Positions 1 to 5,988 of a stretch of DNA of 6,183 bases are shown piece after piece. Under the pieces are notes generated by a model that saw only the letters and a program-made list of their open reading frames with translations, was not told the DNA's origin and did not search any database. Each line of letters starts with the position of its first letter. The stretch's first letter is position 1. The translations under genes were made by a program, and so were the position numbers. The stretch spans positions 1-6,183 of the forward strand of contig JALTEL010000521.1 in the NCBI GenBank assembly GCA_027073945.1. Direction: 5' to 3'. The stretch is from Caldifarciminota bacterium (GTDB taxonomy: Bacteria > WOR-3 > Hydrothermia > UBA1063 > CAJXJZ01).

Positions 1-2
1 TC

Positions 3-914
3 CGTACAGGGTTTGAAGCGGAAGTACTCAAGAATATGTCAATAACCATGCCCGCATTCAAGAAGTTTCATACTGATACTATTGAAAAGATGAGGGCTTT
101 TGAATTTGAAGACCCATGGGACGACAGACGTTATTTCAGCGGCGGTGATAATCAGATTGCCGGAGTAGGAGACGGATTTGCTTTAAATTCTCCTCCGTGG
201 ATTGATACGGTAAAATCTCTGTACAACGATTTCCCTGTTTACGGAAGTATCTGTGAGGCTCAGGAAGAAGGCTGGCGTATTATCGGTTCTGAAAATATGT
301 ATCTCTGGATGGGACTGTATCCGGAAGAATTGGGTAAATTTATTGCCAGGGTTGGAGAGTTTGTCATTGAGATGACAAAGGCCCAGATAAAAGCGGCTGA
401 CGGGTTACTGGCTGGAATGGTTATATGGGGCGATGTTGCCTACGTAAACGGGATGCTCTTTTCCCCTGATTACTGGAGAGAACACTTCAAGCCTGTTGTG
501 AAAGAAATAACCCATGTTTGTCATGAGAATAATATACCGGTAATTTATCATGGCTGCGGAGACGCCAGGGCCATTTACAAGGATTATATCGAGATAGGTA
601 TTGATTCCTATAATCCCCTTGAGGCAAAGTCCGGTCTGGATGTTATTGACCTGCGGAAAGAGTACGGTCACAGTATGGGGTTCTGCGGAAATATGGATGT
701 TATGAAGTGGGCGGATCTCCCTATGGACGAGCTTAAAGCATATGTCCTGCGGAAATTGAACGCCGGAAAAGGGGGAGGTTTTATTTTTCAGTCAGACCAC
801 TCTGTTCCCCATTCGGTGTCTGGTGAACGGTACGATTACGTTGTGAAACTTGTCAGGGAATATGGGAACTATCCTCTTAACCTTGGTGAGTATGATATTC
901 CGGAGCTTGGTTAA
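3..914 (+). CDS. URO-D-fold corrinoid methyltransferase-like protein (MtaA/CmuA-like), 5' end outside window
   Basis: The reading frame is open back to the left edge (upstream residues RTGFEAEVLKN precede the ATG at 36), so that ATG is probably internal and the gene is 5'-truncated by the window. About 303 residues are visible; the family is usually 340-400. Counting from the ATG at 36, it shows URO-D superfamily hallmarks: WGDVAY (131-136), GMLFSPDYWREH (139-150), PVIYHGCGD (168-176), NPLEAKSGLDV (193-203), GNMD (218-221) and GGGFIFQSDHS (246-256). The HxC pair H172/C174 matches the zinc-binding motif of MtaA-type methylcobamide:thiol methyltransferases. The final Cys of that family appears replaced by H255 (next to D254). 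True HemE is unlikely given this motif set and the transporter context. Expected role: cytoplasmic methyl transfer between a corrinoid and a thiol or folate acceptor. The fold assignment is firm; the reaction is inferred. It lies 54 bases before the likely ATPase start and may be cotranscribed with it. Confidence 0.85.
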   Translation, partial: RTGFEAEVLKNMSITMPAFKKFHTDTIEKMRAFEFEDPWDDRRYFSGGDNQIAGVGDGFALNSPPWIDTVKSLYNDFPVYGSICEAQEEGWRIIGSENMYLWMGLYPEELGKFIARVGEFVIEMTKAQIKAADGLLAGMVIWGDVAYVNGMLFSPDYWREHFKPVVKEITHVCHENNIPVIYHGCGDARAIYKDYIEIGIDSYNPLEAKSGLDVIDLRKEYGHSMGFCGNMDVMKWADLPMDELKAYVLRKLNAGKGGGFIFQSDHSVPHSVSGERYDYVVKLVREYGNYPLNLGEYDIPELG

Positions 915-939
915 TATGATAGAAAGTCTACGTTATAAT
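911..939 (+). promoter_or_regulatory. Candidate sigma70-type promoter for the transporter genes
   Basis: A perfect -10 hexamer TATAAT lies at 934-939, with a weak -35 TTAATA (4 of 6 to consensus) at 911-916 and a 17-base spacer. The predicted start, about 945-948, would leave a leader of only 20-odd bases before the GTG start at 969. A 6+6 AT-only inverted repeat (935-940 and 946-951, 5-base loop) overlaps the -10 and start region and could be an operator, but so short an AT dyad may be chance. If real, the promoter would let the importer be expressed separately from the upstream methyltransferase-like gene. Confidence 0.4.
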
Positions 940-958
940 TATCTGAATTATTGCGGAC

Positions 959-965
959 GGGAGGT
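959..965 (+). promoter_or_regulatory. Ribosome binding site that decides the ATPase start
   Basis: GGGAGGT is a strong Shine-Dalgarno. It lies downstream of the TTG at 951, so that TTG is not the likely start. The ATG at 966 is only one base past GGAGG. The GTG at 969 has a 4-base spacer and fits best. Confidence 0.6.
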
Positions 966-968
966 ATG

Positions 969-2489
969 GTGTTAATACAGAAATCAAATATCCCAATTCT
1001 TGAAATGAAAGATGTCAGTAAGGTTTTCCCCGGAACAATAGCGGTTGATAAGGTTAACTTTGCGGTTAAACCCGGGGAAATTCATGCGTTGATTGGTGAA
1101 AATGGAGCCGGAAAGTCGACCCTCATGAAAATGATTGCCGGCTCTTTTAATGATTACACCGGAGAGATACTGATAAATGGAGAGCATGTTTCTCTGTACT
1201 CTCCTTCAATGGCAAAAGAGAATGGAATAGAGATGATCTACCAGGAACTGAGCCTTGCAAAACCGATAACCATTGCAGAGAATGTTTTAGCAGGGAGAAT
1301 TCCTGTTAAGAAAAAAATCTTTCTGGATATGAAGCAGTTGGTAGAACGGACCCGTGCTGTTCTTGCTATGGTACGGCTTGACTATTTAGATCCGTTGAAA
1401 AAGGTGGAAGATCTCAGCCAGCATGAAGCCCAGCTTGTTGAAATTGCCAAAGCACTGGGAAATAAACCAAAAATTCTTGTTATGGATGAACCGACTTCAG
1501 CGTTATCCCGGGAGGAGGTAGTACTCCTTTTTGACATAATAAAACAGCTGAAAGCCGGGGGAGACCTTTCAATAATCTATATTTCCCATCATCTGCCTGA
1601 AATATTTGAAGTTGCTGACAGGGTCACTGTTCTGAGGAATGGAAAGCATATTGCCACAAAGGATATAAACAGCGTTACAACTGAAGATCTTGTAGAAATG
1701 ATGGTAGGCAGAAAAATGGATGCCATGTTTGCCGAGCGGAAAAAAGTACTCGGTTCCCGCAGGATACAGGTTAATGGTTTGAGCCGGTACGGTTTTTTCC
1801 ATGAAATATCATTTCATGTACAAGCCGGTGAAGTTGTGGGAATTGGAGGCCTTTCGGGAGCAGGAAGATCCGAGCTGGGGAGGTCAATTTCAGGAGTTGA
1901 CCCTGTTGATGACGGAGAAATTCTGCTGAACGGTGAAAAGGTTGTGTTTAAGGACATGGGGGCGGCAATAGAAGCAGGGGTCGGCTACTTGACAGAAGAC
2001 AGAAAATCCCAGGGACTGGCTCTCAGGTTGTCATTAAGTGAGAATATTGCTTCAACTCTTATTCCCCGTCATACGAGATATTTTATGTATAATGAAAAAC
2101 TCAGCTTTTCTGTTGTTGATGAACAGATTGCTGATTTAAATATAATGCCTCCTGTTCCGGCAATGTCCGTGAGCAATTTTTCCGGAGGAAACCAGCAGAA
2201 AATTCTGTTGGCAAAATGGCTGGCTATTAAACCTCAGGTATTGATTCTTGATGAGCCAACAAGGGGTGTTGATATAGGTGCAAAGGTAATCATTCATAAA
2301 ACCATTGAAAAACTGGCAGAAAACGGAGCAGCGGTCATTCTCATTTCTTCAGATTTACCTGAACTTGTCGGCTTGTCCGATAGAATCATGATTATGAGGA
2401 AGGGACATTTTATAAGGGAAATGGCCAGAAGTGAGTGTACAGAGGAATCTGTTCTTCTTGCTGCAAACAGTGAAGGAGGAGCACTATAA
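969..2489 (+). CDS. CUT2-family sugar-type ABC importer ATPase, two fused NBDs (RbsA/MglA/XylG-like)
   Basis: This cytoplasmic ATPase powers the importer formed with the two permeases. About 506 residues from the GTG at 969, normal for RbsA/MglA/XylG proteins. NBD1: Walker A GENGAGKST (43-51), Q-loop Q92, signature-position LSQHEAQ (149-155), Walker B ILVMDEPTSAL (169-179), switch His in ISHH (about 207). NBD2: P-loop GLSGAGRSE (294-302) without the catalytic Lys, LTEDRKSQGL (341-350), intact signature FSGGNQQ (404-410), Walker B VLILDEPTRGVD (424-435), and SSDLPE where the switch His would be. One composite ATP site (NBD1 Walker motifs with NBD2 signature) is therefore intact and the other degenerate, as is usual in this family. 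The start was chosen for Shine-Dalgarno spacing; the frame stays open to a TTG at 951 and has an ATG at 966. The stop overlaps the next start by one base (TAATG). Family is certain; substrate is not readable. Confidence 0.95.
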   Translation: MLIQKSNIPILEMKDVSKVFPGTIAVDKVNFAVKPGEIHALIGENGAGKSTLMKMIAGSFNDYTGEILINGEHVSLYSPSMAKENGIEMIYQELSLAKPITIAENVLAGRIPVKKKIFLDMKQLVERTRAVLAMVRLDYLDPLKKVEDLSQHEAQLVEIAKALGNKPKILVMDEPTSALSREEVVLLFDIIKQLKAGGDLSIIYISHHLPEIFEVADRVTVLRNGKHIATKDINSVTTEDLVEMMVGRKMDAMFAERKKVLGSRRIQVNGLSRYGFFHEISFHVQAGEVVGIGGLSGAGRSELGRSISGVDPVDDGEILLNGEKVVFKDMGAAIEAGVGYLTEDRKSQGLALRLSLSENIASTLIPRHTRYFMYNEKLSFSVVDEQIADLNIMPPVPAMSVSNFSGGNQQKILLAKWLAIKPQVLILDEPTRGVDIGAKVIIHKTIEKLAENGAAVILISSDLPELVGLSDRIMIMRKGHFIREMARSECTEESVLLAANSEGGAL

Positions 2490-3505
2490 TGGCAATGGTT
2501 GAAAAAACAGACAATCGTATACTGAAACAAAGTGTGGTAAATACTATTCTGGAAAAACTGGGTGTGTATGTTATTGCCATTGGTTTGGTATTGATAGGGT
2601 TTCTTGCTTTTGGAAACAGATTCTTGAGTTTCAGTAATTTTGTAAATATGCTTGATGCAATAACGCTTCTTGGAATTGTTTCTGTTGGAGTATCTTTTGT
2701 TATCTACTCCGGACAGTTTGCAGATTTGTCAGTACCTTCGGTAATGGCCTTCTCCGGTATTATTGCTGTGCAGTTTCTAGGATCCGGTATTGTTCCGTCA
2801 ATAATCGGCGGTCTGCTGGTGGGGCTTGTCATAGGTATTATAAACGGAATCGTTATTGGAAGATTCCGTGCAAATCCAGTTATTTGGACCTTGGCAATGG
2901 CTTTTGTTACAAAAGGACTCATGCGGTGGATATGGCTGAACAAGCAGATATACCCGGATGTAAAAGGGGGGGGGACAGGTGCCGGACATGCTTTTATTAT
3001 GCTGTACCGAGCTAATATTTTTGGAAATGTATCAGTAAGCCTTTTTATTATGCTCCTGCTGGTTGTTATTGGACAGTTTGTGTTAAAAAAAACGAAATAC
3101 GGCCGTCAGCTAAAGCTTATCGGTTCTAATTTTGAGGTAGCTAAAATGACGGGAATCAAGGTTCCGCGTCTTGCAGAGTCAGCATATGTTATTTCAGGTT
3201 TGCTTTCATCTGTTGCAGGAATTTTCCTGGCATCTTTGGGTAAAGTAGGAGCTTACTATCAAGGTGAAGGATACGATTTTAAAGCTGTTACAGCAATTGT
3301 AATCGGAGGAATGTCTCTTGCCGGAGGCAGAGGAAGTATTGTCGGTGTTCTCGGCGGTGTACTGGTTATTGGTTTATTGGGAAATGTTATGACATTGATG
3401 GGGATAGATACTTTTTCGCAGAGTGTTGTAACAGGAACAATTTTTATCGTGGTTGTTGGAGTAAACGCACGATCCATAAGAAAACTCGGGAGGGATGATG
3501 CGTAA
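2489..3505 (+). CDS. CUT2-family ABC transporter permease 1 (RbsC/AraH/LsrC-like, BPD_transp_2)
   Basis: Inner-membrane subunit forming part of the translocation channel. It has 338 residues, typical for the family, with about ten hydrophobic segments (roughly 24-41, 57-76, 83-99, 101-125, 131-150, 181-199, 229-250, 264-275, 284-304, 308-327). The family motif usually written GxxDLSVGS appears as SGQFADLSVPS (74-84). The cytoplasmic coupling loop contains GSNFEVAKMTGI (212-223), and the C-terminal GGMSLAGGRGS (273-283) is the strongest family signature. The ATG overlaps the ATPase stop by one base, with a good Shine-Dalgarno (AAGGAGGA, 2473-2480) eight bases upstream, so translation is probably coupled. 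An uninterrupted run of nine G (2966-2974) encodes GGG at residues 160-162 in a periplasmic or loop region; see findings. It differs clearly from the following permease, so the two likely form a heterodimer. Confidence 0.94.
   Translation: MAMVEKTDNRILKQSVVNTILEKLGVYVIAIGLVLIGFLAFGNRFLSFSNFVNMLDAITLLGIVSVGVSFVIYSGQFADLSVPSVMAFSGIIAVQFLGSGIVPSIIGGLLVGLVIGIINGIVIGRFRANPVIWTLAMAFVTKGLMRWIWLNKQIYPDVKGGGTGAGHAFIMLYRANIFGNVSVSLFIMLLLVVIGQFVLKKTKYGRQLKLIGSNFEVAKMTGIKVPRLAESAYVISGLLSSVAGIFLASLGKVGAYYQGEGYDFKAVTAIVIGGMSLAGGRGSIVGVLGGVLVIGLLGNVMTLMGIDTFSQSVVTGTIFIVVVGVNARSIRKLGRDDA
2966..2974 (+). repeat. G9 homopolymer tract inside permease gene
   Basis: Nine consecutive G residues encode three Gly codons of permease 1. 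Losing one G would bring a TAA at 3036-3038 into frame; gaining one would bring a TAA at 3013-3015 into frame. Either change ends the protein after roughly 180 of 338 residues. It is the longest single-base run I see in the window. Confidence 0.95.
3488..3494 (+). promoter_or_regulatory. Ribosome binding site that decides the permease 2 start
   Basis: GGGAGGG lies inside the end of permease 1. Of the two tandem ATGs at 3495 and 3498, the second has a 4-base spacer from GGAGG and the first only one base, so 3498 is preferred. The geometry mirrors the ATPase start. Confidence 0.6.
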
Positions 3506-4565
3506 AAGGGAAAGTTTAATCACATGGGCAGATGATAACCGGATTTATCTGTTATTAATTGGTATTTTTTTATTCATGGCTCTCTTTGCCCCCCATTTTC
3601 TGGGGCTGAGGAATATGACAAATATTCTGCGGAGTTCCAGCATGAATGCAATGGTAGCCATCGGATTTACTATTGTACTAATTACAAGACAGTTTGATCT
3701 ATCGATTGGTTCGATCATAACACTGGGAGCTGTTTTTTCTGTAGGATTCCGTTTGTCACTTGCGTCACATGGAATAGATCCTGCTGCTGCTTGGTTTCTG
3801 GCATTTCTTATCGCAGTGTCCGCAGGCGTTCTTGTCGGATTTGTAAACGGTTTTCTTGTAACAAAGCTGAAGATAAATTCCTTTATAGTAACCCTCGGTA
3901 CAATGATTATTGTACAGGGAATTGTCTATATGTATTCAGATTCATCATTGAGTGCTACAAGTCCTGTGGATTTTGCGCTGTCTGATTTTTTAAGGAATCC
4001 CTTGTCAGCAAAGCTGCAGCTGTTCTCACCGAGAATTTTGGCTACAATTGTCATGGTTACCTTGTTTGAAATTATCGTGTCAAACACAGGTAAGGGACGG
4101 AACTTTTTTCTGGTCGGCGGAAATAGAGAAACAGCCTGGCTGGCGGGAATTAATTCGGACTTCTATGTTACTGTCGGATTTATGATTTCAGGAGGTTTAG
4201 CTGCAATGGGAGGAAGCCTTGCTTCGATGGAGATGAGTTCAGCTCCTCTTGATCTCGGTGTGTACTCTCTTATGATAATAATAGCTGCGGTAATAATAGG
4301 CGGTACATCCATGACAGGCGGTAAGGGCAGTGTTTTAAAATCTGCTGTTGCAATTCTGATGCTTGAAACATTGTTTAACGGTTTAAACCGTTTCCGGGTT
4401 GGAAGCGAAGTAAAAATATTCATAAGCGGTGCCATATTGGCCTTTGTGGTTCTTTATGAGGCATATTCGCTTTACCGGCATGACCAGATAAAAGGGCAGA
4501 GGGCGGAGCTTATGAAAGAAGTGGAAACGTTAAAACTAAAAAAATTAAATAAAGGAGGTGTATGA
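3498..4565 (+). CDS. CUT2-family ABC transporter permease 2 (RbsC/LsrD-like, BPD_transp_2)
   Basis: Second inner-membrane subunit of the importer; 355 residues from the ATG at 3498 (one more if translation starts at 3495). About ten hydrophobic segments are visible (roughly 17-31, 49-64, 72-90, 98-122, 127-146, 178-195, 222-243, 255-270, 280-295, 306-322). Family motifs are TRQFDLSIGS (64-73), the coupling-loop sequence VGGNRETAWLAGI (206-218) and GGTSMTGGKGS (268-278). A Lys/Glu-rich cytoplasmic tail of about 27 residues (from about 329) follows the last segment and is longer than in many relatives. The start overlaps the permease 1 stop by eight bases, implying translational coupling. Paired, dissimilar permeases with one dual ATPase resemble the Lsr (AI-2), Rha (rhamnose) and Ytf/Yjf (galactofuranose) arrangements; this supports a heterodimer but does not identify the ligand. 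Confidence 0.94.
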   Translation: MRKRESLITWADDNRIYLLLIGIFLFMALFAPHFLGLRNMTNILRSSSMNAMVAIGFTIVLITRQFDLSIGSIITLGAVFSVGFRLSLASHGIDPAAAWFLAFLIAVSAGVLVGFVNGFLVTKLKINSFIVTLGTMIIVQGIVYMYSDSSLSATSPVDFALSDFLRNPLSAKLQLFSPRILATIVMVTLFEIIVSNTGKGRNFFLVGGNRETAWLAGINSDFYVTVGFMISGGLAAMGGSLASMEMSSAPLDLGVYSLMIIIAAVIIGGTSMTGGKGSVLKSAVAILMLETLFNGLNRFRVGSEVKIFISGAILAFVVLYEAYSLYRHDQIKGQRAELMKEVETLKLKKLNKGGV

Positions 4566-4582
4566 TCATAATAGAAAAATAG
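4562..4582 (+). other. Six-codon mini-ORF with a strong ribosome binding site
   Basis: A near-perfect Shine-Dalgarno AAAGGAGGT (4551-4559) precedes an ATG whose ATGA overlaps the stop of permease 2. The frame reads Met-Ile-Ile-Ile-Glu-Lys and ends at TAG 4580-4582; two of the three Ile codons are AUA. The SD lies only three bases from the ATG. It may be a tiny leader peptide affecting expression of the binding-protein gene, a leftover of an older gene start, or chance. I see no evidence of a functional product. Confidence 0.3.
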
Positions 4583-4626
4583 TTTAAGTACGTAAGAGAA
4601 ATATTAAAAGAAAGGAGTTTATTGAA

Positions 4627-5820
4627 ATGAAAAAATTGTTAGTGGTTTTATTGGTTCTTTCGTTAAGCAGTTTTGCTTTTGCGAATGGAAGTTCAGAACA
4701 GAAGTCAACAAAAAAGATAAATGGGATGACCCCGGCTGAAAACCTTAAGTGGTCTCTTGCTGTTGATATTTCCAAAGTTAAATCAAGCGACGGGCAGCCT
4801 TTGCTTCTTAAACTTGAAAATAAAAAAATACCTCCCCGTCCTGCTGATCCCAGTGCTCTTCCAAAAACAGATCCTGGTCATTGGTATGATATGGAATATG
4901 CCGGTTGGAGTGCAAAGAAGATAAATATTCCGGAGTCTCCAAAAAACGGTGCAAGAGGGAAAAAGATTATTGTTATCATAAATGGTGACCACCCTTATCT
5001 GACTGCCTACAGTCAGGGTGCATACAAGGTTGGTGGGGCGTATCAGATGGATGTTACCATTCTTTCACCAAACTGGGATGTTTCCGTACAGAACCAGATG
5101 CTGGATGAATCAATCGTTGATAAACCTGATATGATCATTCTTGTTCCTCTGGATGCCAAGGTTGCTGTTCAGCAGATACGGAAAGTTAATCAGGCCGGTA
5201 TCCCTATTATTGTAAGTAACATGCTTCCTGAAGATGAAGGTATGAAGTATTGTATTGGCTGGACAGGACCTGATGACTGGGGACAGTTTAGAATGCTTGC
5301 ACGGGTATGGGCTGACAAACTCGGTAAAAAAGGCGGCGTTGCATACATACGGCATGCTCCCGGCGGATCACCCTACTTTGCAAGAACATACGGGCCTATA
5401 TCAGAACTTTCTACCTATGCTCCAGATATTAAAACTCTCGATATGCAGGCTCCCGGATTTAAAGCTGAAGATTCCATGAAAGTTGTTTCCGACTGGCTAA
5501 CAAGATTCGGCGATAAGTTAAAAGGAATTTGTGCAGCTGATGATTCTGCTCAGGCTATTGGAATAATTGAAGCCTTGAAAAAAGCAGGACGAAAAGATGT
5601 TGTTGTTGTAGCAGCAGGTAACAGCAAAATTGGAATGGACGCAGTAAAGGCAGGAAACATTTATGCTATTACGTATCAGTCAGCTGAAGCCGATGGAGCT
5701 GCTGCTGTTAAAATGGCTGCAGACTGGTTTGACGGATTAAAGATCCCCCCTGTACGTTATCTTCCAAAACATATTATTACAGCAAAAGATGTTGACAAAT
5801 TTATGCCGGCACAGTGGTAA
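4627..5820 (+). CDS. Periplasmic sugar-type solute-binding protein (Peripla_BP_4, type I PBP fold) with long N-terminal extension
   Basis: Ligand-capturing component of the importer; 397 residues. Residues 1-19 form a signal peptide (KK, hydrophobic core, then AFA) with predicted signal-peptidase-I cleavage before NGSSE; there is no lipobox Cys, so the mature protein should be free in the periplasm. The RbsB-like fold begins only at about residue 112 (KKIIVIINGDHPYLTAY). Further family landmarks are DKPDMIILVPLDAKVA (165-180), AGIPIIVSN (190-198), CAADDSAQAIGIIEAL (302-317) and VVVAAGNSKIGMDAVKAG (326-343). Residues 20-111, with Trp/Tyr-rich HWYDMEYAGW (85-94), form an extension absent from ordinary ribose- or galactose-binding proteins. 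The ATG has an AAAGGAG Shine-Dalgarno (4611-4617) nine bases upstream. It sits 61 bases after permease 2 and is followed by a terminator, so it is the last gene of the unit. The ligand is unknown. Confidence 0.93.
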   Translation: MKKLLVVLLVLSLSSFAFANGSSEQKSTKKINGMTPAENLKWSLAVDISKVKSSDGQPLLLKLENKKIPPRPADPSALPKTDPGHWYDMEYAGWSAKKINIPESPKNGARGKKIIVIINGDHPYLTAYSQGAYKVGGAYQMDVTILSPNWDVSVQNQMLDESIVDKPDMIILVPLDAKVAVQQIRKVNQAGIPIIVSNMLPEDEGMKYCIGWTGPDDWGQFRMLARVWADKLGKKGGVAYIRHAPGGSPYFARTYGPISELSTYAPDIKTLDMQAPGFKAEDSMKVVSDWLTRFGDKLKGICAADDSAQAIGIIEALKKAGRKDVVVVAAGNSKIGMDAVKAGNIYAITYQSAEADGAAAVKMAADWFDGLKIPPVRYLPKHIITAKDVDKFMPAQW

Positions 5821-5839
5821 ATATTTACTTTTGAACAAT

Positions 5840-5872
5840 ATCCCCTCCTGTTTATGGAGGGGATTTTTTTTG
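5840..5872 (+). terminator. Intrinsic (Rho-independent) terminator of the importer operon
   Basis: A perfect 9-bp stem (ATCCCCTCC at 5840-5848 pairing with GGAGGGGAT at 5856-5864) with a 7-base loop TGTTTAT is followed directly by a T run to 5871. It sits 20 bases after the binding-protein stop. No matching A-run precedes the stem, so it should act on the + strand only. It separates the importer from the next gene. Confidence 0.93.
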
Positions 5873-5931
5873 TATTTTCATCTCAAAAAATAAAGATAAA
5901 AATCTACATAAAATAGAATTAAAATACAATA

Positions 5932-5959
5932 TTTCAATTGAATTCTCTCTTACTATATT
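5932..5959 (+). promoter_or_regulatory. Weak promoter candidate before the MetF-like gene
   Basis: The AT-rich gap 5873-5988 must hold a promoter if the terminator is efficient. The best placed -10 I see is TATATT (5954-5959), with a poor -35 (TTTCAA, 5932-5937) and a 16-base spacer. A perfect 10-base palindrome TTCAATTGAA (5933-5942) overlaps the -35 and could be an operator half or chance. Alternative -10s are TACAAT (5925-5930) and TAGAAT (5914-5919). Confidence 0.25.
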
Positions 5960-5988
5960 TAAAGACAATAAGGTAAGAGGGGTAATAA

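Noticed and set aside
36..38. ATG at 36 as the true start of the URO-D-like gene
   Set aside because: The frame is open to the window edge, the preceding bases show no convincing ribosome binding site, and starting here would leave the protein short of the usual family length.
951..968. TTG (951) or ATG (966) as the ATPase start
   Set aside because: The strong Shine-Dalgarno at 959-965 lies downstream of the TTG and is only one base from the ATG; GTG 969 fits better, though ATG 966 cannot be excluded.
1413..1433. Degenerate signature motif LSQHEAQ in NBD1 and missing Lys in the NBD2 P-loop, as signs of a broken ATPase
   Set aside because: This asymmetry is normal in RbsA/MglA-type fused ATPases; the other composite ATP site is intact.
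4545..4572. Possible promoter (TTAAAT, 16 bases, CATAAT) before the binding-protein gene
   Set aside because: The -35 is poor and the region is generally AT-rich; the match is close to chance level.
5873..5988. Riboswitch or small RNA in the gap before the MetF-like gene
   Set aside because: No stable GC-containing stems or cobalamin/SAM riboswitch-like conserved boxes are visible; the region is simply AT-rich.
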